From Rossellomorea marisflavi (GTDB taxonomy: Bacteria > Bacillota > Bacilli > Bacillales > Bacillaceae_B), in the NCBI RefSeq assembly GCF_022170785.1, contig NZ_CP081870.1, positions 4,216,001 through 4,280,000 of the forward strand: a stretch of DNA of 64,000 nt, written 5' to 3'. This document shows positions 1 through 6,714 of the stretch, in pieces. Numbering within the stretch: the first letter of the stretch is position 1; every line of letters begins with the position of its first letter. Position numbers and translations under genes: made by a program. The notes beneath the pieces were generated by a model. That model did no database searches, had not been told where the DNA came from, and was given only the letters and a program-made list of their open reading frames with translations.

Positions 1-1
1 C

Positions 2-421
2 ACCAGAAGCGCAGAAGAACTTATTCGTCACAACAAAAAAGGGATGCAACACTCGTTCCTTCTCTTTGATGTCGATCATTTTAAACAGATCAACGATACA
101 TATGGTCACTTGGCAGGGGATCAAGTCCTTCAAGATATGACCACAACGATACAGGGTCAATTAACGGATAAGGACCTGTTTGGACGATATGGTGGAGATG
201 AATTTGCCATCTTGCTTGTTGATAAAGGGATAGAGGCCTCAAATCGCTTCACTGAACAATTGATTTCTTCTCTCCACTCAACCAAGAGCACCGTCCCATA
301 TCAAGTCAGTATAGGCATCACCACCTTCAAGACCTCAACTTTGGAAGAGCTTTATGCCTGTTGTGATGAAGCCTTGTATGAAGCAAAAAAAGCGGGTCGT
401 AATCAATTCAAGAGATGGTGA
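2..421 (+). CDS. Diguanylate cyclase, GGDEF domain (C-terminal part, clipped by window start)
   Basis: The frame is open from base 2, so the gene begins before the window; the ATG at 44 is internal. What remains is most of a GGDEF domain, which makes cyclic di-GMP from two GTP. Visible motifs are FDVDHFKQINDTYGHLAGD (metal- and substrate-binding part) and an intact RYGGDEF signature, so the active site looks functional. The protein ends soon after the domain with AGRNQFKRW, a usual GGDEF end. Any sensor domain lies outside the window. It is followed by the promoter of the next gene and is probably an independent unit. Confidence 0.9.
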   Translation, partial: TRSAEELIRHNKKGMQHSFLLFDVDHFKQINDTYGHLAGDQVLQDMTTTIQGQLTDKDLFGRYGGDEFAILLVDKGIEASNRFTEQLISSLHSTKSTVPYQVSIGITTFKTSTLEELYACCDEALYEAKKAGRNQFKRW

Positions 422-438
422 CCGGCGGATACCTCCTC

Positions 439-467
439 GTGACATCAGTACCCAGGTGTGACATAAT
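439..467 (+). promoter_or_regulatory. Candidate sigma-A promoter of the PrpR-like regulator gene
   Basis: GTGACA (439-444) and CATAAT (462-467) are separated by 17 bases, close to the sigma-A consensus. The predicted start point near 474 leaves a leader of about 30 bases before the ATG at 506. A TGCAACAG word at 480-487 repeats the core of the operator upstream of the permease gene, which suggests the regulator also controls itself. Confidence 0.5.
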
Positions 468-505
468 AGTGTTTAAATATGCAACAGATTAGGAGTATGT
501 CGGAC

Positions 506-2182
506 ATGAAAGTTCTCTTAATAGCACCTTATAGTGGGATGGCTGAAGTCAGCAAGCAGCTTGACCTCCCTCCAGACGTGAAGATGGACGTCACTGTCGC
601 CAACCTCGAGGAGGGGGCTGACTTTGCACGTCAAACGATGCTGGAGGAGTACGATATCATCATCAGTCGCGGAGGCACGGCACTGGCAATCGAACAGGTG
701 GCTTCCCTACCGGTGATCCATATTCAAATATCAGGCTACGATATGCTACGCGTCTTTACGCTGATTAAAAACATCGGAAAGAAAGTCGCGCTAGTCGGAT
801 TTGCGTCTGTTACACAAGGGGCCGCAACTCTATGCAATATCCTTGAATACGACATTGAAGTAAAGACCATTGCCAACAGGACGGAAGTGAAGGCCCTCCT
901 CGAATCCCTCAAGGAAGCCGGTTATGAATCCATCATAGGCGATGTGGTAACCGTGCAAGCTGCCGAATCCATGGGCCTTCATGGAGTGCTTATCACTTCA
1001 GGAAAAGAGGCATTGATCCAAGCAATTGAGGAAGGAAGACGTGCTTTCCAGCTTTCCAAAAAGGTAAGGCATAATTACGATATCTTCCATCAGCTTTTCC
1101 ATGAATTCCCTTACCCAACTGCCGTAATCGGAAAAGACCTTCTGATTCATGAGCAAAATGCGGCTTACCGTGCGTACCTTGATGACAACGCGTTAACCCA
1201 ATCAACCATTAAACGTCCACTGGAAGAAGTGTTGAGTACAGGAAAGAACCAGTGGTTGAAACTTGAACACGGGAACCAGTTTTTAGTGGTTCAACTTTTC
1301 AAACTCACGGATACGAAGGCCGGAATGATGTGCTTTGTCAGAGGGAACCCATCCGACAGGAAGCCGATATCGATTGATATTGGACCGAAGGCCTCTCCAA
1401 TAATAGGAGAAAGCCTCTATTCACGGAATCTGGCTAGACAATTGACACGACTGGGCTCAATGCCACTCTCCATCATCGGTGATAAAGGAACAGGGAAATC
1501 GACGGTGGCAGAAAACATTCACCACCAACGATTTGGGCATGCTGCTCCTCTAATCAGCATCGACGCCGCTTTGCTCGATGAACATGCTTTGAGCGAATTG
1601 AAACAAATCCTTTTGCCCATCCAGGCAGGGAGCATTGTGGTTCTAAACCAGGATAAAAGCCAGCACGTGGAAGAATTCACAAGTTTGTTGACATCCTATT
1701 CTCATCGTGTGCAGATCATATTTATCCAGGAAAATGCCGGGCAGGATGTAACGATTGAAACGCAAAGTATCCACTTAGCCCCATTATCAAGACGAAAAGA
1801 GGACATCCCGGTCTTCGCCCATTATTTCTTAACGGCCTTACATGCTCAAAACGGAAGTGAAACCGTAGGGATAAAGCCGGAAGCCATGACCTTGTTGAAG
1901 GAATATGATTGGCCCGGGAATCTCCATGAACTGAAGCAAGCGATCCATGAATTGGCACAGAAAGCAGACGGATATTATATAGAAAAAGCACAAACAGAAA
2001 TGTTGCTCTCATGCAAAAAAGCATCGATTCCTTCCACATCAGTCGATGGGACACTCAGACAGATCGAAAAAAGGATCATTGAAACGGTTTTGGCTGAGGA
2101 AAACGGGAATCAATCCCGTGCTTCAAAGCGTCTGGGTATTAATCGATCTACATTGTGGAGAAAACTGAATGAAGAGAATTGA
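506..2182 (+). CDS. PrpR_N / AAA+ / Fis-type transcriptional regulator without the sigma-54 contact loop
   Basis: The N-terminal 180 residues match the PrpR_N ligand-sensing domain of propionate regulators (starts MKVLLIAPYSGM). A short PAS-like part follows (FHEFPYPTAVIGKDLL), then a reduced AAA+ domain with a Walker A-like GDKGTGKST, and a C-terminal Fis-type helix-turn-helix (ASKRLGINRSTLWRKL). In sigma-54 activators a GAFTGA loop should lie between Walker A and Walker B; none is present and the segment is shortened. It therefore probably works at a sigma-A promoter. The start at 506 is chosen because AGGAG at 491-495 has proper spacing to it; ATGs at 479 and 497 do not. The gene directly precedes the acid-sugar operon it likely controls. 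Domain calls are firm; the mechanism is inferred. Confidence 0.8.
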   Translation: MKVLLIAPYSGMAEVSKQLDLPPDVKMDVTVANLEEGADFARQTMLEEYDIIISRGGTALAIEQVASLPVIHIQISGYDMLRVFTLIKNIGKKVALVGFASVTQGAATLCNILEYDIEVKTIANRTEVKALLESLKEAGYESIIGDVVTVQAAESMGLHGVLITSGKEALIQAIEEGRRAFQLSKKVRHNYDIFHQLFHEFPYPTAVIGKDLLIHEQNAAYRAYLDDNALTQSTIKRPLEEVLSTGKNQWLKLEHGNQFLVVQLFKLTDTKAGMMCFVRGNPSDRKPISIDIGPKASPIIGESLYSRNLARQLTRLGSMPLSIIGDKGTGKSTVAENIHHQRFGHAAPLISIDAALLDEHALSELKQILLPIQAGSIVVLNQDKSQHVEEFTSLLTSYSHRVQIIFIQENAGQDVTIETQSIHLAPLSRRKEDIPVFAHYFLTALHAQNGSETVGIKPEAMTLLKEYDWPGNLHELKQAIHELAQKADGYYIEKAQTEMLLSCKKASIPSTSVDGTLRQIEKRIIETVLAEENGNQSRASKRLGINRSTLWRKLNEEN

Positions 2183-2207
2183 AGAGCCATTGGGGCTCTT
2201 CTTTTTT
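2181..2207 (+). terminator. Rho-independent terminator of the regulator gene
   Basis: GAAGAGCC (2181-2188) pairs with GGCTCTTC (2194-2201), followed by six T. The stem begins inside the stop codon. Confidence 0.85.
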
Positions 2208-2210
2208 GTT

Positions 2211-2269
2211 TAATTTTGCAACAGTTATGATTAAATAAAATTAAATATATTATTAGTGTTGCAAAATTA
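2211..2269 (+). promoter_or_regulatory. Perfect 13-bp inverted repeat, candidate operator
   Basis: TAATTTTGCAACA (2211-2223) and its exact reverse complement TGTTGCAAAATTA (2257-2269) lie 46 bases apart centre to centre. The right half overlaps the -35 of the permease promoter. The same TGCAACAG core recurs at 480-487 in front of the regulator. This is the likely binding site of the PrpR-like protein; the assignment is inference from position and symmetry. Confidence 0.65.
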
Positions 2270-2287
2270 GATACAAAGTTCTATTAT
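2259..2287 (+). promoter_or_regulatory. Sigma-A promoter of the acid-sugar operon
   Basis: TTGCAA (2259-2264), 17 bases, then TATTAT (2282-2287). The -35 is part of the right operator arm. No sigma-54 type GG/GC pair at -24/-12 was found in this gap. Confidence 0.6.
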
Positions 2288-2293
2288 GTAAAT

Positions 2294-2307
2294 TGTAAGC
2301 GGTTTAC
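2294..2307 (+). promoter_or_regulatory. Candidate CcpA cre site
   Basis: TGTAAGCGGTTTAC agrees with the cre consensus TGNAARCGNWWWCA at 12 of 14 positions and covers the predicted transcription start. Binding there would block initiation, as expected for catabolite repression of a sugar-acid operon. Confidence 0.55.
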
Positions 2308-2347
2308 CGAGGGGTTATTCACGACATACACATAAGGGGATGTTAAA

Positions 2348-3346
2348 ATGAAGATCAAATCAACCTTAAACCGAATCCCAGGCGGGATGATGGTTGTACC
2401 TTTGTTGCTTTCTGCAACAATCAACACCATTGCTCCAGATCTGCTGAGGATCGGGAACTTCACACAGGCATTGTTCGTAGACGGTGCCGGTACGCTTATC
2501 GCATTATTTCTATTATGTACCGGCGCACAGATCAACGTCAGGAATGTAGGGGTCAGTCTTGGCAAAGGAGCAGTGCTGCTATCCGTAAAATGGCTAGTAG
2601 GAGCGGCAGTTGGATTGTTAGCCTATATGTTTGCTGGTGAGAATGGACTTTGGCTGGGGTTGGCACCTATTGCCGTCATTGCCTCCATGACGAATAGTAA
2701 CGGTGGACTTTATATGGCGCTTGTTGGCCAATACGGAGATAAAACAGACAGGGCGGCATACTCATTACTTGCGTTGAATGACGGACCCTTCCTTACAATG
2801 GTAGCGCTCTCTATCTTCGGAGCCATGGGCTTTGTGGACGGATTATTCTCTGTCACTGCATTCATTTCGGTCCTGCTTCCCATCATCATCGGAATGATCT
2901 TGGGTAATCTCGATGGAGAAATGAGAGATTTCCTTAATACCGGTAGCTCTATGCTGATTCCGTTCTTCGCCTTTGCATTAGGGATGGGAATCAACTTCAA
3001 GGCTATTGTGGAAGGCGGATTATCAGGTGTTGCACTCGGGCTCATGACGGTATTCATAACAGGGACTGCCGGATACCTCGTGTTCAAAGCGTTGAAGTGG
3101 AATCCAATCGCAGGAGCTGCTGAAGGGTCTACTGCGGGTAACGCCGTTGCAACGCCGGCGGCCATAGCAGCCGCCAGTGCAGGATTTGCAGCCAATGTGG
3201 AAATCGCCACCGTGCAAGTCGCAGCTTCTGTCGTGACGACAGCTGTCCTCCTGCCACTTTATATAGCGTTCCTAGTGAAACGACTGGAGAAAAAAGGAGT
3301 CCGGTTACCAGAGGACTACTCAACAGATGAAAAAGCAGCATCGTAG
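2348..3346 (+). CDS. KdgT-family 2-keto-3-deoxygluconate-type permease
   Basis: A membrane protein of 332 residues with about ten hydrophobic spans. It starts MKIKSTLNRIPGGMMVVPLL and contains the glycine/alanine-rich segment GSTAGNAVATPAAIAAAS typical of the 2-keto-3-deoxygluconate permease family. It presumably brings a sugar acid in by ion symport. AAGGGGA at 2335-2341 is the ribosome site. It is first in an operon with a DUF1537 kinase and a PdxA2-type dehydrogenase, so the substrate is more likely a four-carbon acid sugar such as D-threonate than ketodeoxygluconate. Family is secure; substrate is inferred. Confidence 0.85.
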   Translation: MKIKSTLNRIPGGMMVVPLLLSATINTIAPDLLRIGNFTQALFVDGAGTLIALFLLCTGAQINVRNVGVSLGKGAVLLSVKWLVGAAVGLLAYMFAGENGLWLGLAPIAVIASMTNSNGGLYMALVGQYGDKTDRAAYSLLALNDGPFLTMVALSIFGAMGFVDGLFSVTAFISVLLPIIIGMILGNLDGEMRDFLNTGSSMLIPFFAFALGMGINFKAIVEGGLSGVALGLMTVFITGTAGYLVFKALKWNPIAGAAEGSTAGNAVATPAAIAAASAGFAANVEIATVQVAASVVTTAVLLPLYIAFLVKRLEKKGVRLPEDYSTDEKAAS

Positions 3347-3375
3347 AAAATGAGATTCAAATGAGGGATTACACT

Positions 3376-4674
3376 ATGGAAAAATGGATTGCAATCGTAG
3401 CAGATGATCTGACGGGGGCAAACGACAGCGGGGTTCAGTTGACGGAAAAAGGGGTACCTACCTCCGTCCTGTTTGACCTTCCGGATCATTCTCAAACGCT
3501 TGACCAAGGTATTGTCATTGACACGAACGGACGCGCACTTCTTAGAGAAGAAGCCTATAAAAAAACAAAAGAGGCAGCGCAATTTATTAAAGAAGCAGGA
3601 TATCAGACGATCTATAAAAAAATGGATTCTACTTTACGCGGACATATCGGTACGGAATTAAAGGCCATGAAAGACGTCTTTCAACCGGAATTCGTATTCA
3701 TATCCCCGGCTTTCCCAGCCCTTCACCGCACAACAAAGGATGGAATCCATTACATCAAAGATCAGCGAGTATCAGACACTGAAATCTCACGGGACCCTAA
3801 GCATCCCGTGAAAGAATCTTCCATTCCTACATTGATTGAAAACGAGATTGGAGAAAAAGTCGGCCTACTAAAGAAATCAGCGCTAATAAATAGAGAAACG
3901 TTTGAACAAATCGTCAGGTCCTTTCAATCTCAAGGGATATGCTACTTGGTTTGTGATGCGGAAACGGAAGAAGACCTCAAACTGTTCTCCAAATGGATGC
4001 TGCAGCTATCATCAAAGGTGATCTGGGCAGGTTCAGCAGGACTGGCAGAGGTATTACCAGACGTACTTCAATTACATTCTATACCGGCAGAACGGACGAT
4101 CACTCCTTCTGAACAAGTGGTCATCGTATGCGGAAGCCTATCGCTCACCACGCAAAAACAGGTGCGGACAGCTGCTGCCAAAGATGATGTGATCGGCGTA
4201 GAAGTAGATACACTGAAAATCTTCTCACCTCTTTGGGTGGAGGCTAAACAAGTCTATCTCAATCTTTGCAAGTCAGCCATTGAAGAGGGTAAGCACGTTG
4301 CAATCTATGTGCCTTCGAACGTTGAAATCCGGGAGAAGGTCAAGCAGGCTGGAGAATCCCTCGGATTTTCTTCCTATCAAATAGGAGAAGAGATCTCCAA
4401 CGCCCTGGCCGAGATCGTCCGGACCCTTGCAAGCACCTATCACCACCTAAACAGCTTTGTCTTAACTGGAGGAGATACGGCGAAAGAAACGGCGAAACAA
4501 TTAGGGGGCAATGGAATAAGGCTGATCAAGCAGCTTGAACCCGGAATCCCGGTGGGTCAGTTAATCGGGGCGTCAAGGCCTTTGACTGTCGTAACAAAAG
4601 CAGGGGCATTCGGAGATGATGATTCAATCTACCGAGCTGCCTGTGAATTGAAGGGGGATATCGTATATGAGTAA
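3376..4674 (+). CDS. dtnK: DUF1537 four-carbon acid sugar kinase (D-threonate kinase type)
   Basis: DUF1537 proteins phosphorylate acid sugars such as D-threonate, L-threonate and D-erythronate. The N-terminal substrate domain shows ADDLTGANDSGVQL and KKMDSTLRGH; the C-terminal nucleotide domain shows the GGDTAKE loop and the PGIPVGQ element. The length of about 432 residues is normal. The start at 3376 is preferred because GAGGG at 3363-3367 precedes it by eight bases; the ATG at 3361 lacks a ribosome site. It ends overlapping the next gene by eight bases, so the two are translationally coupled. The partner PdxA2-type enzyme points to D-threonate, but D-erythronate cannot be excluded. Confidence 0.8.
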   Translation: MEKWIAIVADDLTGANDSGVQLTEKGVPTSVLFDLPDHSQTLDQGIVIDTNGRALLREEAYKKTKEAAQFIKEAGYQTIYKKMDSTLRGHIGTELKAMKDVFQPEFVFISPAFPALHRTTKDGIHYIKDQRVSDTEISRDPKHPVKESSIPTLIENEIGEKVGLLKKSALINRETFEQIVRSFQSQGICYLVCDAETEEDLKLFSKWMLQLSSKVIWAGSAGLAEVLPDVLQLHSIPAERTITPSEQVVIVCGSLSLTTQKQVRTAAAKDDVIGVEVDTLKIFSPLWVEAKQVYLNLCKSAIEEGKHVAIYVPSNVEIREKVKQAGESLGFSSYQIGEEISNALAEIVRTLASTYHHLNSFVLTGGDTAKETAKQLGGNGIRLIKQLEPGIPVGQLIGASRPLTVVTKAGAFGDDDSIYRAACELKGDIVYE

Positions 4675-5662
4675 GAAACCAATCGTCGGCATCACAATGG
4701 GGGATGGAGCTGGTGTGGGCCCGGAAATTATCATGAAGAGCCTCCAGCACCAACATCTATATGAGCAGGCACATCCCATCGTCATCGGGGATGCTTTAAG
4801 ACTGGATAAAGCGAATGACATCCTCGGCAATAAAGTCAAAATCGTACGCTTGAAAGATACAGACGCGTTCGATGTAACGGAGTACGGAACCGTTCATTGC
4901 CTGGATCTGCACCTGTTGCCTGAGGATCTTCCATTTGGGAAAGTGTCGGCTGAAGCCGGAAACGCAGCTTTCCATTATCTAAAAAAAGCAATCGAACTGG
5001 CCAACCAGCAGAAAATCAGTGCAATCTGCACGGCACCATTGAATAAAGAAGCCCTCCATAAAGGAGGACATCAGTATCCTGGCCATACAGAGATTCTAGC
5101 TGAGCTGACAGGTACAGCCGATTTCTCTATGATGCTATCGTCACCTAAACTGAAAGTGATCCATGTGACCACTCATGTAGGCCTATTGGATGCAATCAAT
5201 ATGATTGAACCAGAAAGGGTACTGAGGGTTATCAAACTCGCTCATGACACCCTTTCTAAATCGGGTGTGACAGCTCCGAAAATCGGCGTGTGCGGAATCA
5301 ACCCTCATGCTGGCGAAAATGGACTATTCGGTTATGGGGAAGAAGAAGAGAAAATCATTCCCGCAATCGAACGTGCCCAAGGAGACGGGATTAACGTAGA
5401 AGGCCCTCTCCCAGCGGACACACTTTTCTTCCGTGCCCAAAGGGGCGACTTTGATATCGTCGTCGCCATGTATCATGACCAGGGCCACGGACCGATCAAA
5501 GTTCTCGGATTAGAATCAGGTGTCAACATTACCGTCGGACTCCCGATCATCCGGACAAGCGTTGATCACGGAACGGCGTTTGATATTGCCGGCAAAGGTA
5601 TCGCAGACGAAGGCAGCATGTTGGAAGCCCTTCGTCAGGCAATTGAACTTGCACCTAAATAA
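4667..5662 (+). CDS. pdxA2: PdxA2-type 4-phospho-D-threonate dehydrogenase
   Basis: A PdxA-family enzyme of 331 residues. The metal-binding histidines are visible in GHTEIL, NPHAGE and YHDQGHGPIK. PdxA of vitamin B6 synthesis oxidises 4-phospho-hydroxythreonine, but Bacillaceae usually make B6 by PdxS/PdxT, and this copy sits behind a DUF1537 kinase. That pairing is known for D-threonate breakdown, in which the phosphorylated acid is oxidised and decarboxylated to dihydroxyacetone phosphate. The ATG overlaps the kinase stop region. Assignment rests on family plus neighbourhood. Confidence 0.8.
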   Translation: MSKKPIVGITMGDGAGVGPEIIMKSLQHQHLYEQAHPIVIGDALRLDKANDILGNKVKIVRLKDTDAFDVTEYGTVHCLDLHLLPEDLPFGKVSAEAGNAAFHYLKKAIELANQQKISAICTAPLNKEALHKGGHQYPGHTEILAELTGTADFSMMLSSPKLKVIHVTTHVGLLDAINMIEPERVLRVIKLAHDTLSKSGVTAPKIGVCGINPHAGENGLFGYGEEEEKIIPAIERAQGDGINVEGPLPADTLFFRAQRGDFDIVVAMYHDQGHGPIKVLGLESGVNITVGLPIIRTSVDHGTAFDIAGKGIADEGSMLEALRQAIELAPK

Positions 5663-5672
5663 ACAGTAGTGT

Positions 5673-5701
5673 TGGCCCTCGATATTCTCGAGGGCCATTT
5701 T
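5673..5701 (+). terminator. Terminator of the acid-sugar operon
   Basis: TGGCCCTCGA (5673-5682) pairs exactly with TCGAGGGCCA (5688-5697), loop of five, followed by T residues. Confidence 0.85.
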
Positions 5702-5781
5702 ATATACAGAGCAGACAGTTTATTCGCTTCATCTCCTAAAGTTCGATACAATAAAAAAATCTGAACCAAAGGAGTGGTACC

Positions 5782-6498
5782 ATGCAATCGATTAAAGGAA
5801 AAGTAGCGTTGATCACAGGAGCTGGTCGCGGTATCGGCCGCGCCACGGCGGAGGCCTTCGCCAAAGAAGGTGTCCATGTAGGACTTGTGGGACGTACTAT
5901 TGAGAACCTCGAGAAAGCAGCAGACGAATTGAAGCAGTATGATGTCAATGTGGCCATTGCGGCTGCTGACGTGGCGGATCTCGATGCCATCACAAAAGCA
6001 GTGGAATCGATCCGCGGTGAACTCGGCCCCATCGATATCCTCGTAAACAATGCGGGAATCTCGAAATTCGGTGGCTTCATGGAGCTCACACCGGAGGAAT
6101 GGACGAACATCATTGATGTCAACGTCAAAGGCGTATACTATACGACCCGTGCCGTCCTGCCGGAAATGATCGAGCGCAACACCGGCGACATCATCAATAT
6201 TTCCTCTACAGCAGGCCAAAAAGGGGCTCCGGTCACAAGCGCCTACTCTGCTTCCAAAGCGGCCGTCATCGGATTGAGCGAATCCCTCATGATGGAAGTA
6301 CGCAAAAAGAATATCCGCGTGACGACCCTGACACCTAGCACCGTGGCAACCGATATGGCAGTGGATCTGAAGCTGACTGACGGAAACCCGGATAAGGTCA
6401 TGCAAGCAGAAGATATGGCCGACCTCATGGTGGCACAGCTCAAACTCCATCCTCGCGTGGTATTGAAGCATGCCGGCCTGTGGTCGAATAATCCTTAA
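5782..6498 (+). CDS. Short-chain dehydrogenase/reductase, FabG-like
   Basis: A classical SDR of 238 residues. It has the NAD(P) loop TGAGRGIG near residue 12, the NNAG motif, and the catalytic set with Ser in NISSTAGQ and YSASK (Tyr and Lys). The arginine in VGRT after strand two suggests NADPH. Annotated relatives are usually called 3-oxoacyl-ACP reductase, but nothing nearby belongs to fatty acid synthesis, so the substrate is unknown. AAAGGAGTGG at 5769-5778 is a strong ribosome site. It is monocistronic, with terminators on both sides. Confidence 0.85.
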   Translation: MQSIKGKVALITGAGRGIGRATAEAFAKEGVHVGLVGRTIENLEKAADELKQYDVNVAIAAADVADLDAITKAVESIRGELGPIDILVNNAGISKFGGFMELTPEEWTNIIDVNVKGVYYTTRAVLPEMIERNTGDIINISSTAGQKGAPVTSAYSASKAAVIGLSESLMMEVRKKNIRVTTLTPSTVATDMAVDLKLTDGNPDKVMQAEDMADLMVAQLKLHPRVVLKHAGLWSNNP

Positions 6499-6517
6499 AC
6501 TCATTCCTACTGAAATA

Positions 6518-6552
6518 CAGGATCCGCTGAGTAAAACGGCGGATCCTGTTTC
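6518..6552 (+). terminator. Terminator after the SDR gene
   Basis: CAGGATCCGC (6518-6527) pairs with GCGGATCCTG (6539-6548); the T tract after it is short (TTTCTAT). Confidence 0.75.
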
Positions 6553-6607
6553 TATATAACCCCTAAAACCCTTCTTTCATCCATTAATTCCAATAAGAGG
6601 ACCCTTC

Positions 6608-6667
6608 GTCACAGAACTGTCCACATTCCTTTACAATTGCATCAAATCCCTTAAAACTTCCTCAACA
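6608..6667 (+). promoter_or_regulatory. Pho-box-like hexamer ladder before phoX
   Basis: Hexamers resembling the PhoP repeat TTNACA occur at roughly 11-base steps: GTCACA (6608), TCCACA (6620), TTTACA (6630), ATCAAA (6641), TTAAAA (6651) and TCAACA (6662). Several are weak, but the spacing fits a PhoP-binding region for a phosphate-starvation gene. Confidence 0.45.
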
Positions 6668-6714
6668 TTCCGATGGTTAAATGAAGCTAAGCTTACATTG
6701 GGAGGTAGTCAACC

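Noticed and set aside
2208-2347. Sigma-54 promoter for the acid-sugar operon
   Set aside because: No GG/GC pair with -24/-12 spacing; a sigma-A promoter with 17-base spacer fits instead.
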